DNA of 64,000 nucleotides from Marinobacter goseongensis. GTDB lineage: Bacteria; Pseudomonadota; Gammaproteobacteria; Pseudomonadales; Oleiphilaceae. The translations under genes were made by a program, and so were the position numbers. Shown here piece by piece: positions 35,363 to 43,477 of the stretch. Under the pieces are notes generated by a model. The model saw only the letters and a program-made list of their open reading frames with translations. It was not told the DNA's origin and searched no databases. The stretch covers positions 1 to 64,000 of the forward strand of contig NZ_JAKZAI010000014.1 of the NCBI RefSeq assembly GCF_023156235.1, in the 5' to 3' direction. The first letter of the stretch is position 1. Every line of letters begins with the position of its first letter.

Positions 35363-36469
35363 ATGGCAACCACCGGCCCGGACAAAGAACGGCAAATGCT
35401 GGGGTTTTTCCTGGTGCCTGGCGTGTACATGCGGGTTCTGGCCGAAACCGTAAGGCAATTGGGCCACAATGATCGGGTTCTGTACGAGGGTCTGGGCTTC
35501 ACGCTTCAGGATCTCAAGGCCAACGACAGCCGGGTGTTCGTGACCGACGCCATCCTGATGGCCCAGCGGGCACTCGATTTGGCTGGCAAGGATGGCCTCA
35601 GCTTCGCGCTGGCACGGGAGCTGCGGGTAACCATCCACGGTACCCTCGGCTTCGCCGCCCTGACCAGCCCGACCTTTGCCGGCGCCCTGGACTCCGTGCG
35701 CCGCTACCTGCAGTTGCGGGCGCCGTTTCTGAGCATGAGCCAGTCCGAAGCGGGGGAAAACGTACTGGTGCAACTGCGTACTGAGTTCAATATGCCGGGG
35801 CTGTACCCGTTCCTGGCGGAAACCGTGAGTGCCACCCTGATTCTGCTTACCGAGCAGTTGCTGGACCGCGAAGACGCCGAAAAACGGGGCTTTGCCCTCA
35901 CCGATGGCAAACTGCCGGGCGTGGCGGTGCACCTGAGCAAACCCGAACCGGAATATTACGCCCGCTATGCCGCTCAGCTGCCGGTGCGATTCGAGTACGG
36001 CAAGCCCGAGGAAATGATGGTGTTTCCGAAGGCTCTGCTGGAGGTGCGCATGCGGCTGGCGGATGCCGACGCCTCGCGCATGGCTAGTGATCAGTGCGAG
36101 TTCGAGCTGCAGAAGGCGCTGAAGGACCAGGGTGACATTACGTTGGCGATCCGCAACATGCTGCGAATGATGCCGGGCCCGCTGCCCTCACTGGAGGACA
36201 TGGCCGAGCGTTTCTGCGTGTCGTCAAGGACGTTGAAGCGGCGGCTGGCGGAGAAGGATACGTCCTACCGGGAAATTGTCGAGCTGGTACTGAAAGACCG
36301 CGCCATTCAGTTGTTGCGGTACACCAACCAGTCGGTGAGCGAGATCGCCTACGAGCTGGGTTATGCGGACCTGTCCAATTTCAGCCGGGCGTTCCGCAAG
36401 TGGACCGGCAAGTCGGCCAGCGAGTTCCGCGAGGACGGTCCGGATCCGGCTCCGGAGCTTGGTCCTTGA
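35363..36469 (+). CDS. AraC family regulator (arabinose-binding-like N-terminal domain)
   Basis: The 368-residue protein has an N-terminal PF12625-type domain (about 20-210) and a C-terminal AraC helix-turn-helix pair (about 270-360). That pair includes LEDMAERFCVSSRTLKRRL and the signature SEIAYELGYADLSNFSRAFR. This architecture is shared with OruR/VirS-type activators, which often regulate neighbouring lipid or alcohol catabolism. The divergently placed PF10118 gene is the obvious candidate target. A perfect palindrome follows its stop by one base. Confidence 0.88.
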   Translation: MATTGPDKERQMLGFFLVPGVYMRVLAETVRQLGHNDRVLYEGLGFTLQDLKANDSRVFVTDAILMAQRALDLAGKDGLSFALARELRVTIHGTLGFAALTSPTFAGALDSVRRYLQLRAPFLSMSQSEAGENVLVQLRTEFNMPGLYPFLAETVSATLILLTEQLLDREDAEKRGFALTDGKLPGVAVHLSKPEPEYYARYAAQLPVRFEYGKPEEMMVFPKALLEVRMRLADADASRMASDQCEFELQKALKDQGDITLAIRNMLRMMPGPLPSLEDMAERFCVSSRTLKRRLAEKDTSYREIVELVLKDRAIQLLRYTNQSVSEIAYELGYADLSNFSRAFRKWTGKSASEFREDGPDPAPELGP

Positions 36470-36470
36470 C

Positions 36471-36516
36471 GGGGGGTTGGAGTATTTTTCCCAAGGGAAA
36501 AATACTCCAACCCCCC
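36471..36516. repeat. Perfect 22-bp palindrome, two-base spacer
   Basis: Arms at 36471-36492 and 36495-36516 are exactly complementary. Each has a G- or C-run outside and an A/T-run inside. It lies right after the AraC gene and upstream of the TM2 gene. The inner arms (TATTTTTCCC) resemble those of the longer hairpins at 42811 and 43360, but the shared core of those is absent. Confidence 0.9.
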
Positions 36517-36584
36517 CGGCCACACTCCAAATTACTAGGCTAGGTCAGAACCAGAACCCAGCTCAAAGCCAAAAGGAGACCACC

Positions 36585-36992
36585 ATGGAAGCCAGACCAG
36601 ACACCCATAGCAAACTCTTCGGCTACCTGCTCTGGATCTTCGGGTTCCTCGGAGCCCATCGCTTTTACTACGGCAAACCCATCACCGGCACCATCTGGTT
36701 CTTTACCCTGGGCTTGCTGTTCGTCGGCTGGATCATTGACCTGTTCCTGATCCCGGCGATGGACCGGGAGGCGGATCTGCGATTCCGGGAGGGTGAGGTC
36801 AACTACAACATCGGCTGGCTGCTGTTGACCTTCACCGGGGTGTTTGGTCTGCACCGGATGTACATGGGCAAGTGGATCACCGGCATTATCTATCTGCTGA
36901 CCGGCGGGCTGTTCCTGGTTGGCGTGCTGTACGACTTCTGGACGCTGAACGGCCAGATTTCAGAGCGCAACCAGGAAATGAAGTTCAACTGA
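36585..36992 (+). CDS. TM2 domain-containing membrane protein
   Basis: The 135-residue protein has two TM2 repeats. Each has a short helix, a (H/R)-R-(F/M)-Y motif (GAHRFYYGKPITG and GLHRMYMGKWITG) and a second helix. The function of bacterial TM2 proteins is unclear. AAAAGGAG before ATG 36585 fixes the start; the longer frame from 36363 reads through the AraC gene. It overlaps the converging wax synthase gene by eight bases. Confidence 0.85.
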   Translation: MEARPDTHSKLFGYLLWIFGFLGAHRFYYGKPITGTIWFFTLGLLFVGWIIDLFLIPAMDREADLRFREGEVNYNIGWLLLTFTGVFGLHRMYMGKWITGIIYLLTGGLFLVGVLYDFWTLNGQISERNQEMKFN

Positions 36993-38358
36993 TGCCCCCG
37001 GCCACCTCCAGCTCCGCCAGGCCTTCTTCCAGATAGTCCAGCATCCGTTGAAGGCTCGGGAGGGTGCGGCGGCAGCCGATCAGGCCGAACTCGATCTGGT
37101 CGCAGTAGCTGGTCAAGGTCATGTTCAGGGCCATTCGGTCCATGGCGATGGAGACTGGATACATGCCTTCCAGCCTGGCGCCGTTCCAGTAGCGCTCCTC
37201 TGACGGGCCCGGTACGTTGGAAATCACCACATTGAAAGTCTGCCATTTCGGCGCCATGCCGGTGAGCAGGTTGAACGCAGCGGGCGCCAGCGTCAGGGCG
37301 GTGTAGTTGAGGATTTCTTCCGGTGACATGCTGGCGTAGCGGTCCTTGGCCAGCTTCACATCCTGGTGAATATGCATCAGCCGGTCGGCCGGGTCGCTCA
37401 GGTGGGTGCCGAGGGAGGCCAGGATGATGCCCACCTGGTTGCCCGCCTCGCTGTCGTCCCGGCGCAGGGACACCGGCACCATGGCAATCAGCGGCTGGGC
37501 CGGCAGGGCGTCCAGGTTCATCAGGTAGGTGCGCAGGGCGCTGGCGCACATGGCCATGACGACGTCGTTGACCGTCACGCCGTAGGCCTGGCACACAGTA
37601 CGGATGCGTTTCAGGCAGTAGGACTGGGCGGCGAAGCGGCGGGAGCCGGTGATTTTCTGGTTCAGCAGGCTGCGCGGGGCGTGGAACACCGAGCTGTACG
37701 CCGGGTCTTTCCGGGCATGGTTGATGGTCTTCAGCAACTCCCGGGCCACAGTAGGCACCGTGCCCAGCTGTTTGCCGGACTCGCCGATAAGATGGCCGAG
37801 ACTGCCCCACAGCGACGGTCTGCCGTCTTCTCCCTCTTCCCGTTTTGCCCTGGGTGGCAATGCCCAGATGGGTGGCATGTCGCGCTGTGCCCGGTCGCCG
37901 GAAAGCATCCGCTGGGCCATGCGCATGGCAGACACGCCATCGAACAGCGCATGATGCACCTTGGTGTAGACCGCGAACTGGCGATCCCGCAGACCCTCGA
38001 TCAGGTGGAACTCCCACAGTGGCCGTTCACGGTCCATCAGGTGGGAATGCTCCGCAGACACAAACGCCAGCAGTTCGCGAACCCGCCCCGGCGTGGGCAG
38101 GGCTTCGAAGCGGAAATGGTGCTCCAGATCCAGGTGTTCGTCGTGTACCCACACCGGTTGAGTGAACCGGCTGTCCAGCCTGCGGTCAAACGGCGGAGTC
38201 ACGGTGCTGTGGTTGCGTAGCGAGTCGGCCAGTTGCGCGACATAGTCATCCGGCGCGTCGTCCGGAAATGAGAACAGTTGCAGACCACCCACATGCATGG
38301 GCTGCTGGCGTTTTTCCAGCCAGAGGAACAGTTGGTCTGCGGGGCTGAGGGGCTTCAT
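36985..38358 (-). CDS. Wax ester synthase/diacylglycerol acyltransferase (WS2-like)
   Basis: The 457-residue protein has the WS/DGAT active-site motif HHALFDG (135-141; family HHxxxDG). The N-terminus MKPLSPADQLFLWLEKRQQP is nearly what I recall of Marinobacter WS2. It esterifies fatty alcohols, or diacylglycerol, with fatty acyl-CoA to make storage wax esters. AAGGATAAAAA precedes the ATG. No fatty acyl reductase is adjacent, so alcohol supply must be encoded elsewhere. Confidence 0.95.
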   Translation of the reverse strand: MKPLSPADQLFLWLEKRQQPMHVGGLQLFSFPDDAPDDYVAQLADSLRNHSTVTPPFDRRLDSRFTQPVWVHDEHLDLEHHFRFEALPTPGRVRELLAFVSAEHSHLMDRERPLWEFHLIEGLRDRQFAVYTKVHHALFDGVSAMRMAQRMLSGDRAQRDMPPIWALPPRAKREEGEDGRPSLWGSLGHLIGESGKQLGTVPTVARELLKTINHARKDPAYSSVFHAPRSLLNQKITGSRRFAAQSYCLKRIRTVCQAYGVTVNDVVMAMCASALRTYLMNLDALPAQPLIAMVPVSLRRDDSEAGNQVGIILASLGTHLSDPADRLMHIHQDVKLAKDRYASMSPEEILNYTALTLAPAAFNLLTGMAPKWQTFNVVISNVPGPSEERYWNGARLEGMYPVSIAMDRMALNMTLTSYCDQIEFGLIGCRRTLPSLQRMLDYLEEGLAELEVAGGIS

Positions 38359-38531
38359 TTTTTATCCTTGTTGGGTGCTTTTTGCCGATGGTAACCCAGG
38401 CAGGTGTTGTCGCGATTGGCTTTTCGGCAGGTCGGTCCATTCACCGTGGTCAGGTCTGAATGGCTGGCGTCTGCGTAATTTTTAAGCCAGTTTAGATCAA
38501 AAACCCACGCAACGAGTCGGGAGGCGTCGAC

Positions 38532-39623
38532 GTGCCGCAGTTTTTCCGGGGGATATCCATGTTGGCAAGGATGCCAGTGGTTGTGATGCTGTCTGTGATG
38601 ATGGTGGGTCAGGCGCTGGCCCAGGATCGCCCCCGGGTGCAGCTGGCAGCGGTGGAAGAAGCCGATATTCTCCAGGAGGTTCGTCTCAACGGTACCGTCA
38701 ACCCGCTGCGGTCATCCGCCCTGTCTGCTGCCGTGTCCGGTCTGGTGGATCGGGTTGGCGTGGAAACCGGTAGCCGGGTCAGCAAGGGTGATGTGCTGAT
38801 CGAGCTGGACGATGAGCTGGCCGATTACGAGCTGGCCGCCGCCACGGCCGAAGTGCAGGAAGGGCAGGCCCGGCTGGCGGAGGCGCAACGGCGGCTGGAG
38901 GAAGCGCGGTCCGTGGGTGCCGGTCGTAACATCGCAGCGGCCGAAGTGAGCGCGCGCGAGAGCGAAGTCGCCGGTGCCAGCGCCCAGCTGGCGCGGCTGC
39001 AGGCGGAGCGTGACCGGATGCGGGCCAATCTGAGACGGCACCGCATTGAGGCGCCGTTTGGCGGTGTGGTCAGCGAACGCTTCAGCGATCTGGGCGAGTG
39101 GGTGAATCCCGGCGACGAGCTGTTGCAACTGGTGGATACTGAGAGCCTGCGCCTGGATTTCCGGGTGCCCCAGGACTATTACCGCCGCATTACGGACAGC
39201 GCCGAGTTGCGGGTGTCCAATGCCGGTGTCGATGTCACGGTACGGATCGATTCCCTGGTGCCGGTCAGTGACCCGCAAGCACGCACCTTCCTGCTGCGGG
39301 CGACCGGGCCGGAGGAACTCACGGTGCTGCCGGGCATGGCGGTGACCGCAACCTTGAGAGTGGCCAGCGGCGAGCGCGGCCTGAGCGTATCGCGGGATGC
39401 CCTCAACCGCTATCCTGATGGACGCACTACCGTGTGGATTGCCACGTCGTCCGGTGACGGGGTGTACTCCGTTAACGAAAAGCGGGTGAGTGTCGGTAGC
39501 GCCTTCGGAGGGCGCGTCGAGATCACCGACGGGCTGGACGGTGGCGAACAGGTGGTGGTGCGGGGCAACGAATCCCTCAGTGAGGGGATCGACGTGCAGC
39601 TGGCTGACCGGGAGACCAAGTGA
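38532..39623 (+). CDS. RND efflux periplasmic adaptor (membrane fusion protein)
   Basis: The 363-residue protein has a signal peptide (ending VGQALA), a lipoyl/barrel-sandwich domain split by a coiled-coil hairpin (about 90-170, many Ala/Glu heptads), then beta-barrel and membrane-proximal domains. It links an RND pump to an outer-membrane channel. GTG 38532 with GGGAGG seven bases upstream is the preferred start; ATG 38559 is also plausible. It ends in a four-base overlap (ATGA) with the pump gene. Confidence 0.9.
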   Translation: MPQFFRGISMLARMPVVVMLSVMMVGQALAQDRPRVQLAAVEEADILQEVRLNGTVNPLRSSALSAAVSGLVDRVGVETGSRVSKGDVLIELDDELADYELAAATAEVQEGQARLAEAQRRLEEARSVGAGRNIAAAEVSARESEVAGASAQLARLQAERDRMRANLRRHRIEAPFGGVVSERFSDLGEWVNPGDELLQLVDTESLRLDFRVPQDYYRRITDSAELRVSNAGVDVTVRIDSLVPVSDPQARTFLLRATGPEELTVLPGMAVTATLRVASGERGLSVSRDALNRYPDGRTTVWIATSSGDGVYSVNEKRVSVGSAFGGRVEITDGLDGGEQVVVRGNESLSEGIDVQLADRETK

Positions 39624-42600
39624 TGTTTGCCGGTATTATCCGCCACGGCACACTGGTGGCGGTGGTCACCCTGATCATTGCCATTCTCGGGGCGGCCGCC
39701 GCGCTGCGCATTCCGGTGCAGATGATTCCGGATCTGGAAGTGCGCACGGTGACGGTGGAAACCAGCTGGCCGGGCGCCACGCCCCAGGACATCGAGAAGG
39801 AAATCCTCATCGAGCAGGAGCGCTTCCTGCGCAATGTGCCGAATCTGAGCCGGATGATGGCTACGGCCTCCAGCGGTGGTGCCGAGATCGAGCTGGAATT
39901 TCCCTTCGGCGTGGACATCACCGAAACCCTTATCCAGATCAACAATGCTCTCAGCCAGGTGTCCGACTACCCGCGCAATGTCGATGAGCCGCGCATCGTG
40001 GCGGCGTCGTTCTCAGCCAACGCGTTCATGTATTTCCGGGTTTCCACGCTGGAAGGCAATCCCCGCGAGCTGGATATCGAGCTGATGCGGGATTTCGTGG
40101 AGGACCGGGTGCGGCCGCGCATGGAAAGTGTGGCGGGTGTCTCGGAAGTCACGGTGGGTGGCGGTGCCGACCGCCAGATGCAGATCATTGTCGACGAAGC
40201 CCGCCTGGCCCAGCGCGGGCTGAGCCTGGTGGACCTGCGCGATGCCATTACCGCCCGCAACCAGGACATCTCCGGCGGTGAAATTGATTCCGGTAAACGG
40301 CGCTACCTGTTGCGCACCGTCGGGCGCTTTGAGGACAAGGACGAGCTGGAGAGACTGGTGGTCTCCCGCAGCGGCGACAGCGTGGTGCGGTTGAGTGACG
40401 TGGCGCGGGTGCAGCAGGATCACTCCCGCATCCGCGAGCTGTCCATTATCAATGGCCAGCGGGTGATCGGCCTGCAGGTGCGACGGGAAAACGGATCCAA
40501 CGTCATCGACATCAAGCGCGCGATGATGGTGGAGGTCGACGCTATCAACGACGAGGTTCTGGAGCCGGCGGGCATGGAACTCGGCCTGACGGCGGACGAC
40601 GCCCGCTACGTGGAGGCTTCCGTCGCCAACGTCTGGACCAACCTGGGCATTGGTGCGGTGTTCGCCACTCTGGTGATGTTCCTGTTCTTGCGCTCGTCGC
40701 GGGCGACCTTTGCCGGTGTGGTGGGTATTCCCTTGTGCGCCATTGCGGCGTTCATTGGCCTGATGATCGCCGGCCGCACCATCAACGTCATCTCTCTGGC
40801 CGGCATCGCCTTTGCCATCGGTATGACCGTGGACAACAGCATCGTGGTGCTGGAGAACATCGAGCGCCACCGGCGTCTGGGGCTGGACCGGTTCGAGTCG
40901 GCCCTCAAGGGGGTGCAGGAGGTGTGGCCGGCGGTACTGGCGTCCACCATGACCACCATTCTGGTGTTTTTGCCGATTCTGTTTATTCAGGAAGAGGCCG
41001 GGCAGCTCTATTCCGATGTGGCGATTGCCATCTCCGCGGCCATCATGGCCTCCATGCTGGTGGCGGTGACGGTGATACCGGCGCTGTGCGCGCGGCTGAA
41101 CTTCGGCGACCGCAAGGTGACGACTGACGACTACGGCAATGCCCTGTCGGGCGGCTGGTCGTCAGGGATCATGTCGGCAGTGACCTGGCTGGCGGGCACG
41201 CCGTTGCGACGGGTGGTGGTGATCGTCGCCACCGCGTTGCTGAGCCTGTGGGTCATTCTGGTGCTGACGCCACCGGCGGAATACCTGCCGGAGGGTGAGG
41301 AACCAAAAACCTTTGCCGCCATGAGTGCGCCACCGGGGTACAACCTGGATGAAATGCAGGCCATCGCGCAGCAGGTCGAGGATCATTTCCTGCCCCATGT
41401 GAATGCCGATGGCGAGGCCTACGCCGCCGGAGAAACCCGGGTGCCGCCCATGGCCTATCTGAACATGCAGGTCAGCACCGAGCGCCTGCGCATCATTGCC
41501 GAAACCCTGAACCCCCGCCACATCGAAGCGCTGATGGACGAGCTCACGCGTTTCTACGAGCAGTTTCCCGGCATGCGGGCGTTCGCCGCCAAGGGCTCAA
41601 TCATCTCCAGCAACGACGGCGGTACCCGCAGCATCAACCTGGACGTGTCAGGACCGGACCTGGTCTCGGTGTACAAGGCGGCCAACGCCATCTACGCCCG
41701 TGCGGAGGAGATTTTCGACAACCCGCGGATCCAGAGCCAGCCGTCTACCCTGTCCCTGGCGCAGCCGCTGATCCAGATCCGCCCGGACTGGGACCGCGCC
41801 GCGGAACTGGGCCTGGACACGGAAGCCATCGGCTTCACCGTGTCGTCCCTCACCGAGGGCGCCTACGTGGACGATTTCTTCCTCGATGACGATAAGATCG
41901 ACATCTATCTGTATGGCAGCGACGGTCGCAACACGCAGCTGAGCGACCTGCCGGATGTGATGGTGCACACGCCCCAGGGCGCCACGTTGCCGCTCTCCAG
42001 CCTGGCGGAAGTGGAAGAAACCGTGGACACCAGCACCGTGCGCCGGGTGGATGGCCGCCGCACGGTGACCCTGAACGTGATTCCCCCCGGGGACGTGCCG
42101 CTGGAAGCCGGTGTTGAACGGGTCAAAACGGAACTGCTGGAGAAGATGCGGGAGAGCGGTGACCTGCCGTCGAACGTCAATGTGGACATTTCCGGTGCCA
42201 GCGACCAGCTCAACGCCACCCGCGATGCGCTGACCGGCAACTTCCTGATTGCCATTGCCATTGTGTATCTGCTGCTGGTGGCCATCTTCGCCCACTGGGG
42301 CTTCCCGCTGCTGATCATGACCGCGATTCCGCTGGGCGTGGCTGGCGGTATTGTCGGGCTGGCGCTGATGAATCTGGTGGGTGGCCTGTTACCGAAGATG
42401 GGTCTGCTGCCCCTGAGTCAGCCCTTCGACATGATCACCATGCTGGGTTTCCTGATCCTGATGGGCACGGTGGTGAACAACCCGATCCTGATCGTCGATC
42501 AGGCCCGCCAGAATCTGCGCCACAAGGGCGTGTCGGTGGTGGATGCGGTCACCGCCGCGGTGCAGACTCGCTTGCGGCCGGTGGCGATGACCACGCTGAC

Positions 42601-42793
42601 CACCATTTGCGGCCTCTCGCCGCTGGTGTTCCTGCCCGGGGAAGGAACCGAACTCTACCGGGGCGTGGGTGCCATCGTCCTGTTTGGCCTGTTGGGGGCG
42701 GCTACGGTGACGCTGACGTTCCTGCCGGCTTTGACGGTGTTTGTGTTGCAGTGGCGGGAGCGGCGTGGTGGCTCTGACTCCGCCGTGGGGTAG
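39620..42793 (+). CDS. RND efflux pump inner-membrane subunit (AcrB/MexB superfamily)
   Basis: The 1057-residue protein has two six-helix membrane halves, each followed by a large periplasmic loop. Helix 4 reads GIAFAIGMTVDNSIVVLENIER, where the proton-relay DD of HAE1 pumps is DN. The N-terminus (IRHGTLVAVVTLIIAILGAAAALRIPVQMIPDLE) is typical. It exports hydrophobic or cationic compounds using proton influx; substrates cannot be assigned. No outer-membrane channel gene is adjacent. It is translationally coupled to the adaptor. Confidence 0.92.
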   Translation: MMFAGIIRHGTLVAVVTLIIAILGAAAALRIPVQMIPDLEVRTVTVETSWPGATPQDIEKEILIEQERFLRNVPNLSRMMATASSGGAEIELEFPFGVDITETLIQINNALSQVSDYPRNVDEPRIVAASFSANAFMYFRVSTLEGNPRELDIELMRDFVEDRVRPRMESVAGVSEVTVGGGADRQMQIIVDEARLAQRGLSLVDLRDAITARNQDISGGEIDSGKRRYLLRTVGRFEDKDELERLVVSRSGDSVVRLSDVARVQQDHSRIRELSIINGQRVIGLQVRRENGSNVIDIKRAMMVEVDAINDEVLEPAGMELGLTADDARYVEASVANVWTNLGIGAVFATLVMFLFLRSSRATFAGVVGIPLCAIAAFIGLMIAGRTINVISLAGIAFAIGMTVDNSIVVLENIERHRRLGLDRFESALKGVQEVWPAVLASTMTTILVFLPILFIQEEAGQLYSDVAIAISAAIMASMLVAVTVIPALCARLNFGDRKVTTDDYGNALSGGWSSGIMSAVTWLAGTPLRRVVVIVATALLSLWVILVLTPPAEYLPEGEEPKTFAAMSAPPGYNLDEMQAIAQQVEDHFLPHVNADGEAYAAGETRVPPMAYLNMQVSTERLRIIAETLNPRHIEALMDELTRFYEQFPGMRAFAAKGSIISSNDGGTRSINLDVSGPDLVSVYKAANAIYARAEEIFDNPRIQSQPSTLSLAQPLIQIRPDWDRAAELGLDTEAIGFTVSSLTEGAYVDDFFLDDDKIDIYLYGSDGRNTQLSDLPDVMVHTPQGATLPLSSLAEVEETVDTSTVRRVDGRRTVTLNVIPPGDVPLEAGVERVKTELLEKMRESGDLPSNVNVDISGASDQLNATRDALTGNFLIAIAIVYLLLVAIFAHWGFPLLIMTAIPLGVAGGIVGLALMNLVGGLLPKMGLLPLSQPFDMITMLGFLILMGTVVNNPILIVDQARQNLRHKGVSVVDAVTAAVQTRLRPVAMTTLTTICGLSPLVFLPGEGTELYRGVGAIVLFGLLGAATVTLTFLPALTVFVLQWRERRGGSDSAVG

Positions 42794-42810
42794 CGGCCTT
42801 TTGGGTTGGG

Positions 42811-42920
42811 AGCTGCCGCCGCTTCGGGGGTGGCCCCCATTTTCTCCTTGGAAAAAGAACTCGCTGCGCTCAGACACCTTTTTCCTGCCGGAAAAAATGG
42901 AAACCACCCCCGAATCAGCT
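42811..42920. repeat. Long imperfect hairpin repeat, copy 1 (between RND pump and nirD)
   Basis: Outer arms AGCTG/CAGCT and TTCGGGGGTGG/CCACCCCCGAA pair, followed by partly matched A/T-rich inner arms. The loop carries AACTCGCTGCGCTCAGACAC, whose complement is shared with the copy at 43360-43460. The element can serve as a transcription barrier between the converging RND and nirD genes. Confidence 0.75.
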
Positions 42921-42946
42921 CGTTCCGGCTTTGTGAAAGGCCGCTT

Positions 42947-43315
42947 TTAGGCCGCGGCGGTTTCTTGCTTGTTTACCGGGACTTCCAGCCGGATCTGGTC
43001 ACCGTCCAGTAGCACCGGGTAGGTTTTGATCTTGACCGTTTCATCCTCCAGGCATTGGCCGGTGATCAGGCTGAAGTGTTGTTTGTACAACGGCGACGCC
43101 ACCACCGGTTCGCCCTTGATGTCGCCGGTGATACCCCGGGCCAGGACGTTTGAACCGCTGAACGGATCGGTGTGGCTGATTGCAAACAACGCCGGCAGCC
43201 GGTGCGGTAAATAAAACACCGCTACGGGACCGTCTTCAGTCCATACCGCAACACCGGATTCCGGCACCAGATCTTCCACCTTACAAACTACATTCCAGCT
43301 AGTACGAGCCTTCAT
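42947..43315 (-). CDS. nirD: Assimilatory nitrite reductase small subunit
   Basis: The 122-residue protein has the Rieske-like beta fold of NirD, including VWTEDGPVAVFYL and VASPLYKQHFSLITGQC, without the Rieske cluster ligands, as usual for NirD. It completes the NADH-dependent NirBD nitrite reductase. GGGAGATTGTT before ATG 43315 marks the start. It lies 162 bp after nirB, separated by a long hairpin repeat, which is unusual because nirB and nirD are normally adjacent. Confidence 0.93.
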   Translation of the reverse strand: MKARTSWNVVCKVEDLVPESGVAVWTEDGPVAVFYLPHRLPALFAISHTDPFSGSNVLARGITGDIKGEPVVASPLYKQHFSLITGQCLEDETVKIKTYPVLLDGDQIRLEVPVNKQETAAA

Positions 43316-43359
43316 AACAATCTCCCAAGCAATCTTTTTGATATCTCAGTGTGGTCACG

Positions 43360-43460
43360 TGAGTGAGGGGGTATGGGGTGCTTTTCTGGCCGGGAAAAAG
43401 ATGTCTGAGCGAAGCGAGTTATTTTTCCCAGAAGAAAAGTACCCCGTACCCCCTCGCTCA
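43360..43460. repeat. Long imperfect hairpin repeat, copy 2 (between nirB and nirD)
   Basis: Arms at about 43360-43396 and 43422-43460 pair with few mismatches (TGAGTGAGGGGG with CCCCCTCGCTCA at the outside, GGGAAAAA with TTTTTCCC inside). The loop reads TGTCTGAGCGAAGCGAGTT, which matches the complement of the loop in copy 1 at 18 of 19 bases. It lies inside the nirB-nirD transcript. Confidence 0.8.
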
Positions 43461-43477
43461 TCCCCTCAACCAACAGG

